This document shows positions 37,408-46,273 of a stretch of 56,867 nt of DNA, piece by piece; position 1 is the first letter of the stretch; each line of letters opens with the position of its first letter. This DNA comes from Pseudomonas gessardii. Lineage in GTDB: Bacteria; Pseudomonadota; Gammaproteobacteria; Pseudomonadales; Pseudomonadaceae. The DNA lies in NCBI RefSeq assembly GCF_001983165.1, contig NZ_MNPU01000038.1:1-56867 (forward strand), given 5' to 3'. A model generated the notes under the pieces. That model made no database searches. It was not told the origin of the DNA and saw only the letters and a list, made by a program, of their open reading frames with translations. The translations under genes were made by a program, and so were the position numbers.

Positions 37408-37607
37408 TGTTTCAGGTGCCGCATGCCGCCGTGCATGAGGTGAAACGGGAAACCGGTACGCTCGTTCGAGCAAGTCCGGTGCTGCCCCCGCAACGGTATT
37501 CGCGTGACCCCTTCGTTACACCACTGTGGCCAGAACGCCATGGGAAGGTGAAGGGTTCGATACGCGAGAGCCCGGAGACCGGCCTGGAATTTCTGTTTGG
37601 CATAATC
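37408..37607 (+). promoter_or_regulatory. Cobalamin (adenosylcobalamin-type) riboswitch
   Basis: The leader upstream of the btuB-like gene carries the conserved cobalamin-riboswitch pieces in order: a GGTGCCGCATG-like start, GAGGTGAAACGGGAA, the B12-box core GTCCGGTGCTGCCCCCGCAA, and GAGCCCGGAGACCGGCC near 37571-37588. It should shut off the receptor operon when cobalamin is plentiful. Confidence 0.92.
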
Positions 37608-37692
37608 CTGCGGTGGGCGGGCATGGGCCGGTGTCGGTGTGTGCCCGGCGCCTTCTCCTGCGTGCTTCTGCGAAGATACTTTCGAGAAGACT

Positions 37693-39633
37693 ATGATTTT
37701 CCAACGTTCCTCTACCTCTGGCCCAACCCTGCTCCTGGGTTGCCTGTTCAGCCCGCTGCTGCTCGCCGATGACGCGGCCCTGGTGCTCCATCCGCAGACC
37801 GTTTCGGCGCCGTCGGTGGAATCCACCACCGTGGCCGAGATGGCCCAATACGGCAGCAAAGTGGCGATTGTCACCCGCGAACAGATTGAACGCGCCGGCC
37901 CCAGCGCCGATATCACGCGGGCGATGCAGATGTTTATCCCCGGTTTCTATGTCGCGCCCAAAAACGGCCCGTTCGACTACGGCACCTACTCCCTGCTGGG
38001 CGGGCGCAATGACGACACCCTGATCCTGCTCGACGGCGTACGCCTGAACAACCGCCTGTACGGTGGCCTGTACCTGGACACCCTGCCGGCCAACGCCGTG
38101 GAGCGCATCGAAGTGCTCAAGGGTGGCCAGAGCCTGTTGTTCGGGACCCAGGCGGTGGCGGGCGTGATCAATATCGTCACGCGCAGCCCGCAGACCCGCG
38201 AGGTGTCCGGCGAAACCAACCTGGGCGTCGATACCTTTGGCGGCACCACCGGCGATGCCCGGGCCGAGCGGGTTTTCACTAACGGCCTGGGCGACCTGGG
38301 CCTGCTGGCCTATGTCAGCCATAACGTGTCCGAGGGCTACCAGCCGTTTCGCAACCGCGACATGAGCCATGTCAGCGACAAGAAACGTTCCTACGAAGTC
38401 ACCACCCTCGGCGCCAAGGCCATCCAGTCTATTGGCGATGACTCGCGCCTGGAGCTGTTCTACCAGTACTCCGACGCCAACCTGGACTTCGCCGGCGCCA
38501 CCAACAACCGCAAGACCACCAACGACCGCGTGCAACAGATCGCCACCGCGACCTTCGAGCAACGCCTCAACGAGCGGCTGAGTTACTTCGTCAAGGGCCA
38601 TATCAACGACTGGGACACGCGTTACTCGCGGGTCAACAACACCGCCGACGGCGGCACCCTGGTACGCAACCACAATGACTACTGGGGTTTTACCGACTGG
38701 GGCGTGCAGGCCGAAGGCAAGGCTGAGCTTGAAGGCGGGCATGTGCTGGTGTTCGGCTCCGACAACCAGTGGTTCAAGGGCCAGGACGATGTGCTGGTCA
38801 TCGACAACAACCAGGCCGAGGCCCACGCCCTGTACAGCCAGTTGCGCCCGCAGATCGACGCCCTGCCCGACTGGCACCCGAGTATCGGCGTGCGCCACGA
38901 AACCATGAGCGGCGGCGACAGTGCCACGGTCGGCATGCTCACCTCGCTCTATGACCTCAACGCCAACTGGGCCCTGCGCGGCCAGTACGGCACCGCCTAC
39001 AAGCTGCCGAATGCCGAGCAACTGTTTGTCAATGAGCCCGGCGACGAACTCGGCAACCGCAACCTCAAGCCGGAAAAAAGCCGCAACGCCGAGCTGGGCC
39101 TGGACTACAAGGGCCTGCTGGCCGACCGTGAGTTCAGTGCCAGCCTGACCCTGTTCAAGCGCACGATCACCGACCTGATCACCCTCGACGATATCCAGTG
39201 GGTCAACGGCCAGGGGCAGATCCAGATGCGCGGCTTCGAGGCCGACGCCAAGTGGGCGCTCAACGACCAGTGGAGCCTGCAGGCGGACATGACCCGCAAC
39301 CTGACCGAGTCGCGCGCCGGCGTCACGATCAATGATGTGCCCAGTTTCTTCGCCCGTTCGCGGGTGGGTTTCGAGTCGCAGAACCGCCTGTGGGGCGCCG
39401 GCGCGGCCATCCGTTATATCCACGATGTGACCAGCTCGAAACGCATCGAGTACGGTCACTACTCGGTGGTGGACGCCGACGCCTACCGCTACCTCGACCA
39501 CGCCCATCAACACCGCGTGAGCCTGCTGGTAGAGAACCTGTTCGACCGCGACTACGTCACCAGCCGCTCCAGCAATGTCGACAACCTGGGCCGCCCCTTC
39601 ACCTCTGAGGTGCGTTACACGTATCGCTTCTGA
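37693..39633 (+). CDS. btuB: TonB-dependent cobalamin receptor
   Basis: A 646-residue outer-membrane receptor. A short signal peptide (LLLGCLFSPLLLADDA) is followed by a plug domain: SKVAIVTREQIERAG, the YSLLGGRNDDTLILLDGVRL signature, and ERIEVLKGGQSLLFGTQAVA. A 22-strand barrel ends with the typical aromatic YTYRF. The riboswitch directly upstream marks cobalamin as the substrate. The ATG at 37693 with GAGAAG upstream was chosen. It is the first gene of a three-gene overlapping operon with a ferredoxin-like protein and a periplasmic binding protein. Confidence 0.92.
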   Translation: MIFQRSSTSGPTLLLGCLFSPLLLADDAALVLHPQTVSAPSVESTTVAEMAQYGSKVAIVTREQIERAGPSADITRAMQMFIPGFYVAPKNGPFDYGTYSLLGGRNDDTLILLDGVRLNNRLYGGLYLDTLPANAVERIEVLKGGQSLLFGTQAVAGVINIVTRSPQTREVSGETNLGVDTFGGTTGDARAERVFTNGLGDLGLLAYVSHNVSEGYQPFRNRDMSHVSDKKRSYEVTTLGAKAIQSIGDDSRLELFYQYSDANLDFAGATNNRKTTNDRVQQIATATFEQRLNERLSYFVKGHINDWDTRYSRVNNTADGGTLVRNHNDYWGFTDWGVQAEGKAELEGGHVLVFGSDNQWFKGQDDVLVIDNNQAEAHALYSQLRPQIDALPDWHPSIGVRHETMSGGDSATVGMLTSLYDLNANWALRGQYGTAYKLPNAEQLFVNEPGDELGNRNLKPEKSRNAELGLDYKGLLADREFSASLTLFKRTITDLITLDDIQWVNGQGQIQMRGFEADAKWALNDQWSLQADMTRNLTESRAGVTINDVPSFFARSRVGFESQNRLWGAGAAIRYIHDVTSSKRIEYGHYSVVDADAYRYLDHAHQHRVSLLVENLFDRDYVTSRSSNVDNLGRPFTSEVRYTYRF

Positions 39634-39992
39634 TGACTGAAATCACACACATCGACGGGGTGGACAGCCACCCCGACTGGTCCCGGATCCCCGAGCATGC
39701 CCGCCATGTGCTGCTGTGCACCGGCCCGCGCTGCACCCAGCGTGGCGCCTTGCAACTGTGGAAAACCCTGCGCCGACGCCTGCTGGAACACCAACACATC
39801 GAAGTACCCGGCGGTGTGCTGCTGACGCGCACCCATTGCCAGTTCCCCTGCAACCTGGGGCCGGTGCTCACGGTGTACCCGGAGCGCTGCTGGTATGGCG
39901 TGCGCAGCAAGGCCGATGCCGTGCGCCTGGTGGATGTGCACCTGGTGGGCGGCGACGTGGTCGAAGCACTGCTGATCCGGGAGCACCCGTGA
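39633..39992 (+). CDS. [2Fe-2S] ferredoxin-like (thioredoxin-fold) protein in B12-uptake operon
   Basis: A 119-residue protein with four cysteines in the thioredoxin-like [2Fe-2S] arrangement: LLCTGPRCTQRGA (CX4C) and HCQFPCNLGPVLTVYPE (CX3C), followed by the typical YGVRSKADAV helix. Its ATG overlaps the receptor stop (TGATG). Its own stop overlaps the next start (GTGA), so all three genes are translationally coupled. Such ferredoxins are often found with cobalamin/cobalt genes in proteobacteria. A role in reducing the cobalt centre is plausible but inferred. Confidence 0.83.
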   Translation: MTEITHIDGVDSHPDWSRIPEHARHVLLCTGPRCTQRGALQLWKTLRRRLLEHQHIEVPGGVLLTRTHCQFPCNLGPVLTVYPERCWYGVRSKADAVRLVDVHLVGGDVVEALLIREHP

Positions 39993-40903
39993 AGCGCCTG
40001 GCAGGCTTGGCCATGGCCCTGCTGGGCAGTGCCTCGGCCCTGGCGGACGGCTATCGCAATTGCCAGCAGGATTGGCACCTGCCTACTGCGCCGCCGTCGC
40101 GCATCGTCGCCCTGAACCAGCACGCCGCCGACATGCTGCTGGCCCTGGGAGCCGGCCCGGCGCTGGTGGGCGTGGCGTACCTGGATGACAACGGCACCGC
40201 ACACCAGCAGGGCCAGTATCAAGGCGTGCCGGTGATTGCCCCGCGCTACCCGGCCAGCGAAGTGTTGTATGGGCAAAAGCCGGACCTGGTGGTGGGCGGC
40301 TTTGCCACGGCCTTTGGCAATGGCATCACCTCGCGCACCGGGCTGGCCGGCAACGGTGTGGCCTCGTACCTGTTGGAGTCGGCGTGTGCCGGGCACTCCC
40401 TGGATTACTTCGGGCATATTCGCAATGACCTGCTGACCCTGGGCAACCTGCTGCATCAACCACAGCGGGCCCGCGACTTGATTGAGGCCCTGGACGCCGA
40501 CCTGGCCAGCGCCCAGGCACTGGCCAAGCCGGCCAAGCCCTTGTCGGTGTTTTACCTCGACAGTGAAGTCAATGGCCTGGACAGCGAAGGACAACACGGT
40601 TTCGTCAGCGCCCTGCTGGCCGCTGCCGGAGCGCGCAACCTGTTGGCCGGGATCAATCAATACCGGGTCAGGGTCAGCAGCGAGACGTTATTGATGAGCG
40701 ACCCGGATGTGATCCTGCTGGCCGACGCCCTGTGGTCCCCGGCCAGCCGCAAACGCCAGTTGCTGACCCACGACCCGGTGCTGTCGCGCCTGCGGGCAGT
40801 GCGGGAGAACCGCCTGATCGAGATCCCGTTTACCCATCTGGTGCCCACTGTCGACAGCGGCAAAGTGGCGCTGGACCTGGCGCATAAGCTCAACGCCCTG
40901 TAG
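39989..40903 (+). CDS. Periplasmic cobalamin/corrinoid-binding protein (BtuF-like)
   Basis: A 304-residue periplasmic binding protein of the type III (BtuF/FhuD/FecB) class. It starts with GTG at 39989, overlapping the ferredoxin stop. The signal peptide (RLAGLAMALLGSASALADG) is followed by PSRIVALNQHAADMLLALGA, VGVAYLDDNGTAHQ, and the C-terminal DPDVILLADALWSPASRKRQ. Cobalamin as ligand is inferred from the riboswitch and receptor in the same operon. No permease (BtuC) or ATPase (BtuD) gene follows, so these must be elsewhere. A REP sequence begins at the stop codon. Confidence 0.85.
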   Translation: MKRLAGLAMALLGSASALADGYRNCQQDWHLPTAPPSRIVALNQHAADMLLALGAGPALVGVAYLDDNGTAHQQGQYQGVPVIAPRYPASEVLYGQKPDLVVGGFATAFGNGITSRTGLAGNGVASYLLESACAGHSLDYFGHIRNDLLTLGNLLHQPQRARDLIEALDADLASAQALAKPAKPLSVFYLDSEVNGLDSEGQHGFVSALLAAAGARNLLAGINQYRVRVSSETLLMSDPDVILLADALWSPASRKRQLLTHDPVLSRLRAVRENRLIEIPFTHLVPTVDSGKVALDLAHKLNAL

Positions 40904-40967
40904 GAGCGGGCTTGCCGTAATGCCGTTCAGTTAAGCGAACGCAATACTCAAAGCAGCGAAGATCAAA

Positions 40968-41057
40968 TGTGGGAGCGGGCTTGCTCGCGAAGACGTCGGC
41001 CCAGCCAACATTGATGTTGACTGACCCACTGCTTTCGCGAGCAAGCCCGCTCCCACA
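40968..41057. repeat. REPIN downstream of the cobalamin operon
   Basis: TGTGGGAGCGGGCTTGCTCG and its inverted partner ending CCCGCTCCCACA form a paired REP palindrome. An extra single REP arm (TAGGAGCGGGCTTGCC) overlaps the BtuF-like stop at 40900-40917. These are the only features in the gap up to 41111. Confidence 0.88.
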
Positions 41058-41111
41058 GGCCAGGCCATTGCCTGACCAGCCCCAAGGGCATTGCACCGCA
41101 ATGGGACTGAG

Positions 41112-41546
41112 CTAGACCGCCGGGCTGCGCGCCAGCTCCCGCAGCCATGGCAACACCCGCAAACCGCTGGCCGGTGACGGCGGGTCGATGATGTCCATGA
41201 AATGCTCCAGGGTGATGCTGTCGGGCGATCCCGGCAAACGGACCAGGGCCAGGGGCGCCAGGCAGGTCGGCGGCCCCAGGTCCTGGTCGTCATACACCAG
41301 CACATGGCGCACCTGCGGGTGTTGCTGCTGGAACGCCAGCGCGCCACCGCCGTTGGCGGCCAGGCCTGCATTGATGATCAACACGTCGAATGGCTGGGCA
41401 GGGATATCGGTCAGGATCAGCACTTCCTCGAAGGTCTGCACCGGGACAATCCGGTAGTAGCCCAGTTGGTTGAGCATTTTTTCGATGTGTAACCGTTGCA
41501 GGTGCTGTTCATCGGCAATCAGGATCGTCAGTGCTTTGGTTGGCAT
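41112..41546 (-). CDS. Degenerate stand-alone receiver domain (no phospho-acceptor Asp)
   Basis: A 144-residue protein with the CheY-like fold: ALTILIADEQHLQRLHIEKM (acidic pair Asp12/Glu13), a beta3 strand DVLIINAGLAANGG and a late strand CLAPLALVRLPGSPDS. The residue at the phospho-acceptor place is Asn59 instead of Asp, and the conserved Lys is not visible, so ordinary phosphorylation looks impossible. It lies downstream of the BvgS-type hybrid kinase and its response regulator. The 133-base gap allows co-transcription. It may act as a decoy or adaptor. AGGGA ribosome site before ATG at 41546. Confidence 0.8.
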   Translation of the reverse strand: MPTKALTILIADEQHLQRLHIEKMLNQLGYYRIVPVQTFEEVLILTDIPAQPFDVLIINAGLAANGGGALAFQQQHPQVRHVLVYDDQDLGPPTCLAPLALVRLPGSPDSITLEHFMDIIDPPSPASGLRVLPWLRELARSPAV

Positions 41547-41679
41547 GGCAAGTCCCTGAGCAGGCAGCGCTCGTGGAAGGAAGGAGCGACCTACTCTTCC
41601 AGACATAATTCGACGAAAAAATCAGCGTAGTTCCCCCTACACGTAGGAGTTCTCCCAAACCCTCCCCGAGCCTCTCCCC

Positions 41680-44600
41680 TTATACCCGGTTGCAATAGTC
41701 CGTCAGGGCCTGATGCAATTGATCAATGGCCTCTTGCACACCGGCCACCGCCAAGCCCAACGCCCCCGGATCCTGCTGTTCACAGGCCGCCTCCAGTGCT
41801 TCGCAGTGGCTCACCAAGACCTGCGCCTCGACCAGGCGCGCCCCGCCCTTGGTCCTGTGGGCCAGGTCATGCAAGTGGGCGTAGTCGTTTTCTGCAAGCA
41901 AGGCCTGTAGTTGCGTGCGATCGGCGCTGAGGCTGTCGAGCAGTTGCGCCAACAACTCCTTGACGGCGTCAGTGTCAGAGCCGGTCAACTTCAATAAACG
42001 ACTCAAGTCGAGCGCCGGGGCCGGGGCAGCCGTCACCAGCTCATTGACCGAAGGCATGGCCGTACGTGAGGCCAGCGCGGCATGCAGATCCTCAAGCCCG
42101 GTGGGTTTGAACAGGCAGCCGTCCATCCCCGCCGCCAGGCAACGCTCGGTTTCCTCCGGCTGGGCATTGGCGGTAAACCCCAGCAGCAGGCAGGGCGCCA
42201 AGCCACGGGCGCGCTCATCGGCACGAATGTCCCGGGCCAGGTCATAGCCGTTTTTCAGCGGCATATTGCAGTCGGTGATCACACCGTCAAAGCGCTCGGC
42301 CTGCCAGCATTCCAGGCCCTGCACCCCATCGTTGGCGGTGGTGATCCGGTGCCCGAGGAAACTCAGCTGCCGGGTCAGCAACTGACGATTGGCCGGGTAG
42401 TCGTCCACCACCAGGATATTCAATACATGGGCCGGCGGCGCCTCCAGGGCAACCGGTTCGGAATGCGCACTGGCCGAAGCGGCCACCGCCAATGGCAGTG
42501 TGACCTCGACCCGTGTGCCCTGCCCCAGCACGCTACTCAATTTCAGCTGGCCGCCCATCATTTCACACAGGCTGCGGCTGATCACCAGCCCCAGCCCCGA
42601 GCCACTGCGCGCCGACTGGTCAGTGTTACGCCCTTGAATAAACGGGTTGAACAGGCGCATCTGGTCCTCGACGCTGATCCCGACCCCGCTGTCCTCTATC
42701 ACCAACCGCAGGCTCAGGTAGCCATTGGCAACGGCGGGCGATCCACTGGCACTCAAGCGCACATGGCCCTGGGCCGTAAACTTGATGGCATTGCTCAACA
42801 GGTTGGAGACCACCTGCTTGAAGCGCAGCGGATCGATCAAAACGTGACGATCGACCAGCGGGTCCAGGTCCACCTGCAAGACCAGGCCCTTGGTGCGCGC
42901 CAGCCCTCCGAAGATACGCACCACCGAGGCCAGCAGCTCGCGCAGGTTCGAGGGTTCCAGGGTCAGGGACAAGTGCCCAGACTCGATCCGGGCAATGTCG
43001 AGAATATCGCCGATCAACTCCAGCATGCCCCGCGAAGCGTCGGAGGCCACCGCCAGGGCGTCATGGTCGATACGCCCCTGCTCGGCATTTTTCAGGGCCA
43101 ATTCGATCATGCCGATCACCGCATTCATCGGCGTGCGGATCTCATGGCTCATGGTTGCCAGGAAGGTGGTCTTGGCACGGTTGGCCGCATCGGCCCCTTC
43201 CTTGGCCTCCTGCAATTGCCCCAGCAAACGCTGGCGCTCGCTGACATCCACCCAGCCGGCAATCATGCCCACGACCTTTTCGTTGGCATCGCGGTACGGC
43301 AGCATCCAGTGGTAGATGGTCAGGGTCGCGCCCCCCGGCACCTTGAGCACCCGGTCATGAATCTGCGGTTCGCCGCGCTCCATCAGGCGCATGTAGTCTT
43401 CATGGTAGGACTGGGACTGGGGCTGATTGCCGGTGTCGGTCTCGACCACGGTCTTGCCGATCACATCTTCGAGGTGAAAGCCGAACACATTGAGGTAGGC
43501 ACTGTTGCACGCCATCAACCGGCCCAGGCGGTCGCGCACATAGATCGGGTGCGGCGTGCCGTCGATCAACACGCTCATAAAGCGCATCTGGTCGCTCAGG
43601 GCGCGCTCGGCCTGGGCCCGCTTGCGGATCAGGCTGCGCAGGTAAATGGCCCAGCCCAGGGTGATCAGCAACAGCACGGCGGCCAGCGAGAACCCCTGGA
43701 TAATCGTGTTGCGGTGCCGTAGCCAGTAGCTGTCGTCGATCACCAGCTCGCTGCGCCAGCGGTTGGTCAACTCATCCATTTCCTGGGGCGTGATGCTCAA
43801 TAGCGCCTTTTCCAGGATCGAGAACAACTCCAGTTGACCGCGCCCCACACCAAAGGCCAGTCGTGCCGGCTGCGAGCCAACCGTACTGGTGATGCGCAGG
43901 CGGTCACGGTATTGATGGGCGATCATGTAGCGCGCAATGATCAGTGCGTTGACCGAGGCGTCGGCCCCCGCGCTGGCCACCAGGGCCATGGCCTGCGCAG
44001 GGGTCTCGACGTCCACCAGCACGATCTTGGGGTAGTCGCGGCTGATGATTTCCCGCTGCACGCTGCGGCCGATGACCGCCAGGCGCTTACCCGCCATGTC
44101 ATCCAGGGTGACCGGGCTGCGGTCATCGTCGCGCGTGACCAGCACGAACGGGTTGCTCAGGTACGGCCGGGTAAAGCGGATCTTGTCCTCCCGGGACATG
44201 CTCGGCGTAATGAGCGCGATCATATCCGCCTCGCCCTCGCTGACCTGCTGGACTTGACGCGGCAGCGAATTGCCGCGTACCACATCGAACTTCAAGCCGG
44301 TACGCAAGCTGATCTGGGCCAGGACCTCGGCACTCAAGCCCTGCAATTGGCCTCGATCGTTGAAAAATGACAAGGGCATGAACTTGTCCAGTGCCGTGAC
44401 CTTGATCCGCGGATGCTTGTCCAGCCAGCGCTGTTCACTGGCGCTCAGGCGCAGGCGCTCGCGACCAACGATCCCCAGGTTGCCGGCGCTCCAGCGGCGC
44501 AGGATCTCCATTTGTTCGTTGATCGGGATCACTGCCAGCGCCGCATTGAAGATACGCAGCAGCCGCACATTATCCCCAGTAAAAGCGAACGCGAAAGGGT

Positions 44601-45318
44601 TGACCTCCAGGCTGGAAAAGTCGGCCATGCGCACATTATTGAGGTGGTTTTTGTTGATCAGATAGTTGGTGCTGATCGCATCGCCCAGGTAAACGTCCGC
44701 CTGGCCAAAGGCTACGGCGCCAATCGCCTCGAAGGTCGACGAATAAAGCTGCAATGAAGCATTGGCGTAATAGGCCGCTACCGCCTCGGGCTGCATGTAG
44801 TGATAGAGCATGGCCAGGCGCTTGCCCGCAAGCTCCGCGCTCAGGGCCTGGCTGTCATCGACGCGCGTCACCAGGGTCGGCTGGTCGTTGGCATACGAAT
44901 GCGAAAGCCTTAGCTGCCGGTCCGCGGCCTCGTAGCCATTGGCCGTGCCGAGGAAGTCCACGTCACCGCGCTTGAGGGCCGCAATAACCTCGTCCCGGTG
45001 CTCGTAGCGCTGCACCTGGATCGCGACGTTCAACGCCTGGCCGATCAACGCGGCATAATCGGCGGTGATTCCTTCCAGATCGTCGTTGTTGTTCGTCAGG
45101 TCGAAGGGGGCATAGTCGGGAGCCGACACCCCCATCACCAGCGTGCGGCGCTCGCGTAGCCAGCGCCAGTCCGCTTCATTGAGGTTCACCTGCGGGGCAT
45201 CCAGCCTCGAATGCCCCAACAGTTGCAGAGTCTGTGGCTCGCCCAGAGCCACGTTGACGGTGAGTGACAGGTTCGCCAGCCAAAAGGCCGCGAACCATTT
45301 GCCCAAAGTGCTCGACAT
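41680..45318 (-). CDS. BvgS/EvgS-type hybrid sensor histidine kinase
   Basis: A 1,212-residue multidomain kinase. After a signal peptide or first helix (residues 8-26) come two periplasmic solute-binding (SBP_bac_3) domains: about 50-285 (MGVSAPDYAPFDLTNNND) and 300-530 (IKVTALDKFMPLSFFNDRGQ). These act as Venus-flytrap sensors in BvgS. Then a transmembrane helix (about 545-570), a PAS domain (HPIYVRDRLGRLMACN), HisKA with MSHEIRTPMN, the ATPase boxes (LLSNAIKF, GSGLGLVISRSL), a receiver (DCNMPLKNG) and a C-terminal Hpt domain (HRTKGGARLV). It thus runs the full four-step phosphorelay. It starts 1 base after the response-regulator stop. Confidence 0.93.
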   Translation of the reverse strand: MSSTLGKWFAAFWLANLSLTVNVALGEPQTLQLLGHSRLDAPQVNLNEADWRWLRERRTLVMGVSAPDYAPFDLTNNNDDLEGITADYAALIGQALNVAIQVQRYEHRDEVIAALKRGDVDFLGTANGYEAADRQLRLSHSYANDQPTLVTRVDDSQALSAELAGKRLAMLYHYMQPEAVAAYYANASLQLYSSTFEAIGAVAFGQADVYLGDAISTNYLINKNHLNNVRMADFSSLEVNPFAFAFTGDNVRLLRIFNAALAVIPINEQMEILRRWSAGNLGIVGRERLRLSASEQRWLDKHPRIKVTALDKFMPLSFFNDRGQLQGLSAEVLAQISLRTGLKFDVVRGNSLPRQVQQVSEGEADMIALITPSMSREDKIRFTRPYLSNPFVLVTRDDDRSPVTLDDMAGKRLAVIGRSVQREIISRDYPKIVLVDVETPAQAMALVASAGADASVNALIIARYMIAHQYRDRLRITSTVGSQPARLAFGVGRGQLELFSILEKALLSITPQEMDELTNRWRSELVIDDSYWLRHRNTIIQGFSLAAVLLLITLGWAIYLRSLIRKRAQAERALSDQMRFMSVLIDGTPHPIYVRDRLGRLMACNSAYLNVFGFHLEDVIGKTVVETDTGNQPQSQSYHEDYMRLMERGEPQIHDRVLKVPGGATLTIYHWMLPYRDANEKVVGMIAGWVDVSERQRLLGQLQEAKEGADAANRAKTTFLATMSHEIRTPMNAVIGMIELALKNAEQGRIDHDALAVASDASRGMLELIGDILDIARIESGHLSLTLEPSNLRELLASVVRIFGGLARTKGLVLQVDLDPLVDRHVLIDPLRFKQVVSNLLSNAIKFTAQGHVRLSASGSPAVANGYLSLRLVIEDSGVGISVEDQMRLFNPFIQGRNTDQSARSGSGLGLVISRSLCEMMGGQLKLSSVLGQGTRVEVTLPLAVAASASAHSEPVALEAPPAHVLNILVVDDYPANRQLLTRQLSFLGHRITTANDGVQGLECWQAERFDGVITDCNMPLKNGYDLARDIRADERARGLAPCLLLGFTANAQPEETERCLAAGMDGCLFKPTGLEDLHAALASRTAMPSVNELVTAAPAPALDLSRLLKLTGSDTDAVKELLAQLLDSLSADRTQLQALLAENDYAHLHDLAHRTKGGARLVEAQVLVSHCEALEAACEQQDPGALGLAVAGVQEAIDQLHQALTDYCNRV

Positions 45319-45319
45319 A

Positions 45320-45946
45320 TCAGATCAAATGATTGCGATGGGCGAACTTGGATAAGTGCACCACTGAAGACATACGCAGTTTCTCCTTCAACCGGGTCTT
45401 GTAAGTGCTGATGGTCTTGTGACTCAACAGCATGTCCCTCGCGATTTCATTGTTGCCCAGGCCCAGGGCCAGCTTCTGCAAGACCATCAGTTCGCGGTCG
45501 GACAGGGCCTCTACCAGTTGCTGTTCCGTGGTTTGCAAGTCGTCCTTGCGTACGGAGCTGGTGGGCAGGCTGGGGAAGCAGCTGTAGTTGGACATGACCG
45601 CCTTGATGGCTTTTTGCAGCTCATCCAGCTCACCGGTTTTCGCGACAAACCCCATCGCCCCGGCGCGCATACAACGCGTCGAGAAAAACACCGCCAGGTA
45701 AGAGGTCAGGACCAGGATTTTACAAGGCAGGCCCAATGCCTTGATTCGGCTGATCACCTCCAGCCCGCCCAGCTTGGGCATCGCCAGGTCCAGAATGACC
45801 AGGTCTGGTCGTTCCTCCCTGGCGATCTGTAAGGCATCAGCACCGTTGGCGGCCTCGAAAATCGTCTCGAAGCCCTCTTGGCGTAACAAGTATTTAACAG
45901 TTGCACGAATGAACGGATGATCATCCACGATTAACGCTTTGCTCAT
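45320..45946 (-). CDS. LuxR/FixJ-type response regulator (BvgA/EvgA-like)
   Basis: A 208-residue regulator. The receiver domain has KALIVDDHPFIRATV, phospho-acceptor Asp in DLVILDLAMPKLGG, and GFVAKTGEL with the conserved Lys. It is followed by a LuxR-type HTH: LSDRELMVLQKLALGLGNNE then DMLLSHKTISTYKTRLKEK. The layout and neighbour match BvgA/EvgA. It lies immediately upstream of the hybrid kinase (stop and start nearly touch), so it is the cognate output. AGGGAG ribosome site before ATG at 45946. Controlled genes are unknown. Confidence 0.92.
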   Translation of the reverse strand: MSKALIVDDHPFIRATVKYLLRQEGFETIFEAANGADALQIAREERPDLVILDLAMPKLGGLEVISRIKALGLPCKILVLTSYLAVFFSTRCMRAGAMGFVAKTGELDELQKAIKAVMSNYSCFPSLPTSSVRKDDLQTTEQQLVEALSDRELMVLQKLALGLGNNEIARDMLLSHKTISTYKTRLKEKLRMSSVVHLSKFAHRNHLI

Positions 45947-46215
45947 GCGACTCCCTGGCAGAACACCACGACTGTTTAGTTGCTTCATTGGCGACTACTC
46001 ATTTAAGGAGCGCCAATACCCTTACACATCACACGAAACCCCTGTACCTGTGAGAATTGCCAGTTCCGACCAGCGGCGCTATCTACACAGAACGTTTCAA
46101 CGGAATTTGGTTAGGTGCAACGGCTCAACATTAACAACGCAATGATGTTTCGCCTGAAGGTAAAATCCGGCGCACTTGTAGGACTTATCCTCACTAAAGC
46201 GTAGTCAAAAACAGC

Positions 46216-46253
46216 AAAAAAGCCGCCCTCCCATGACAGGAGGCGGCTTTTTT
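46216..46253. terminator. Bidirectional intrinsic terminator between mgtC-like gene and response regulator
   Basis: AAAAAAGCCGCC and GGCGGCTTTTTT flank a short loop, giving a strong GC stem with A-run on one side and T-run on the other. It can stop transcription in both directions and lies just after the mgtC-like stop (46274). The rest of the roughly 330-base gap shows no gene. Confidence 0.9.
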
Positions 46254-46273
46254 CGGCCCGGAAAAAGGCCCCC

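Noticed and set aside
37516..39513. Long minus-strand frame opposite btuB
   Set aside because: Antisense of the receptor and riboswitch; low-complexity Val/Gly/Ala translation.
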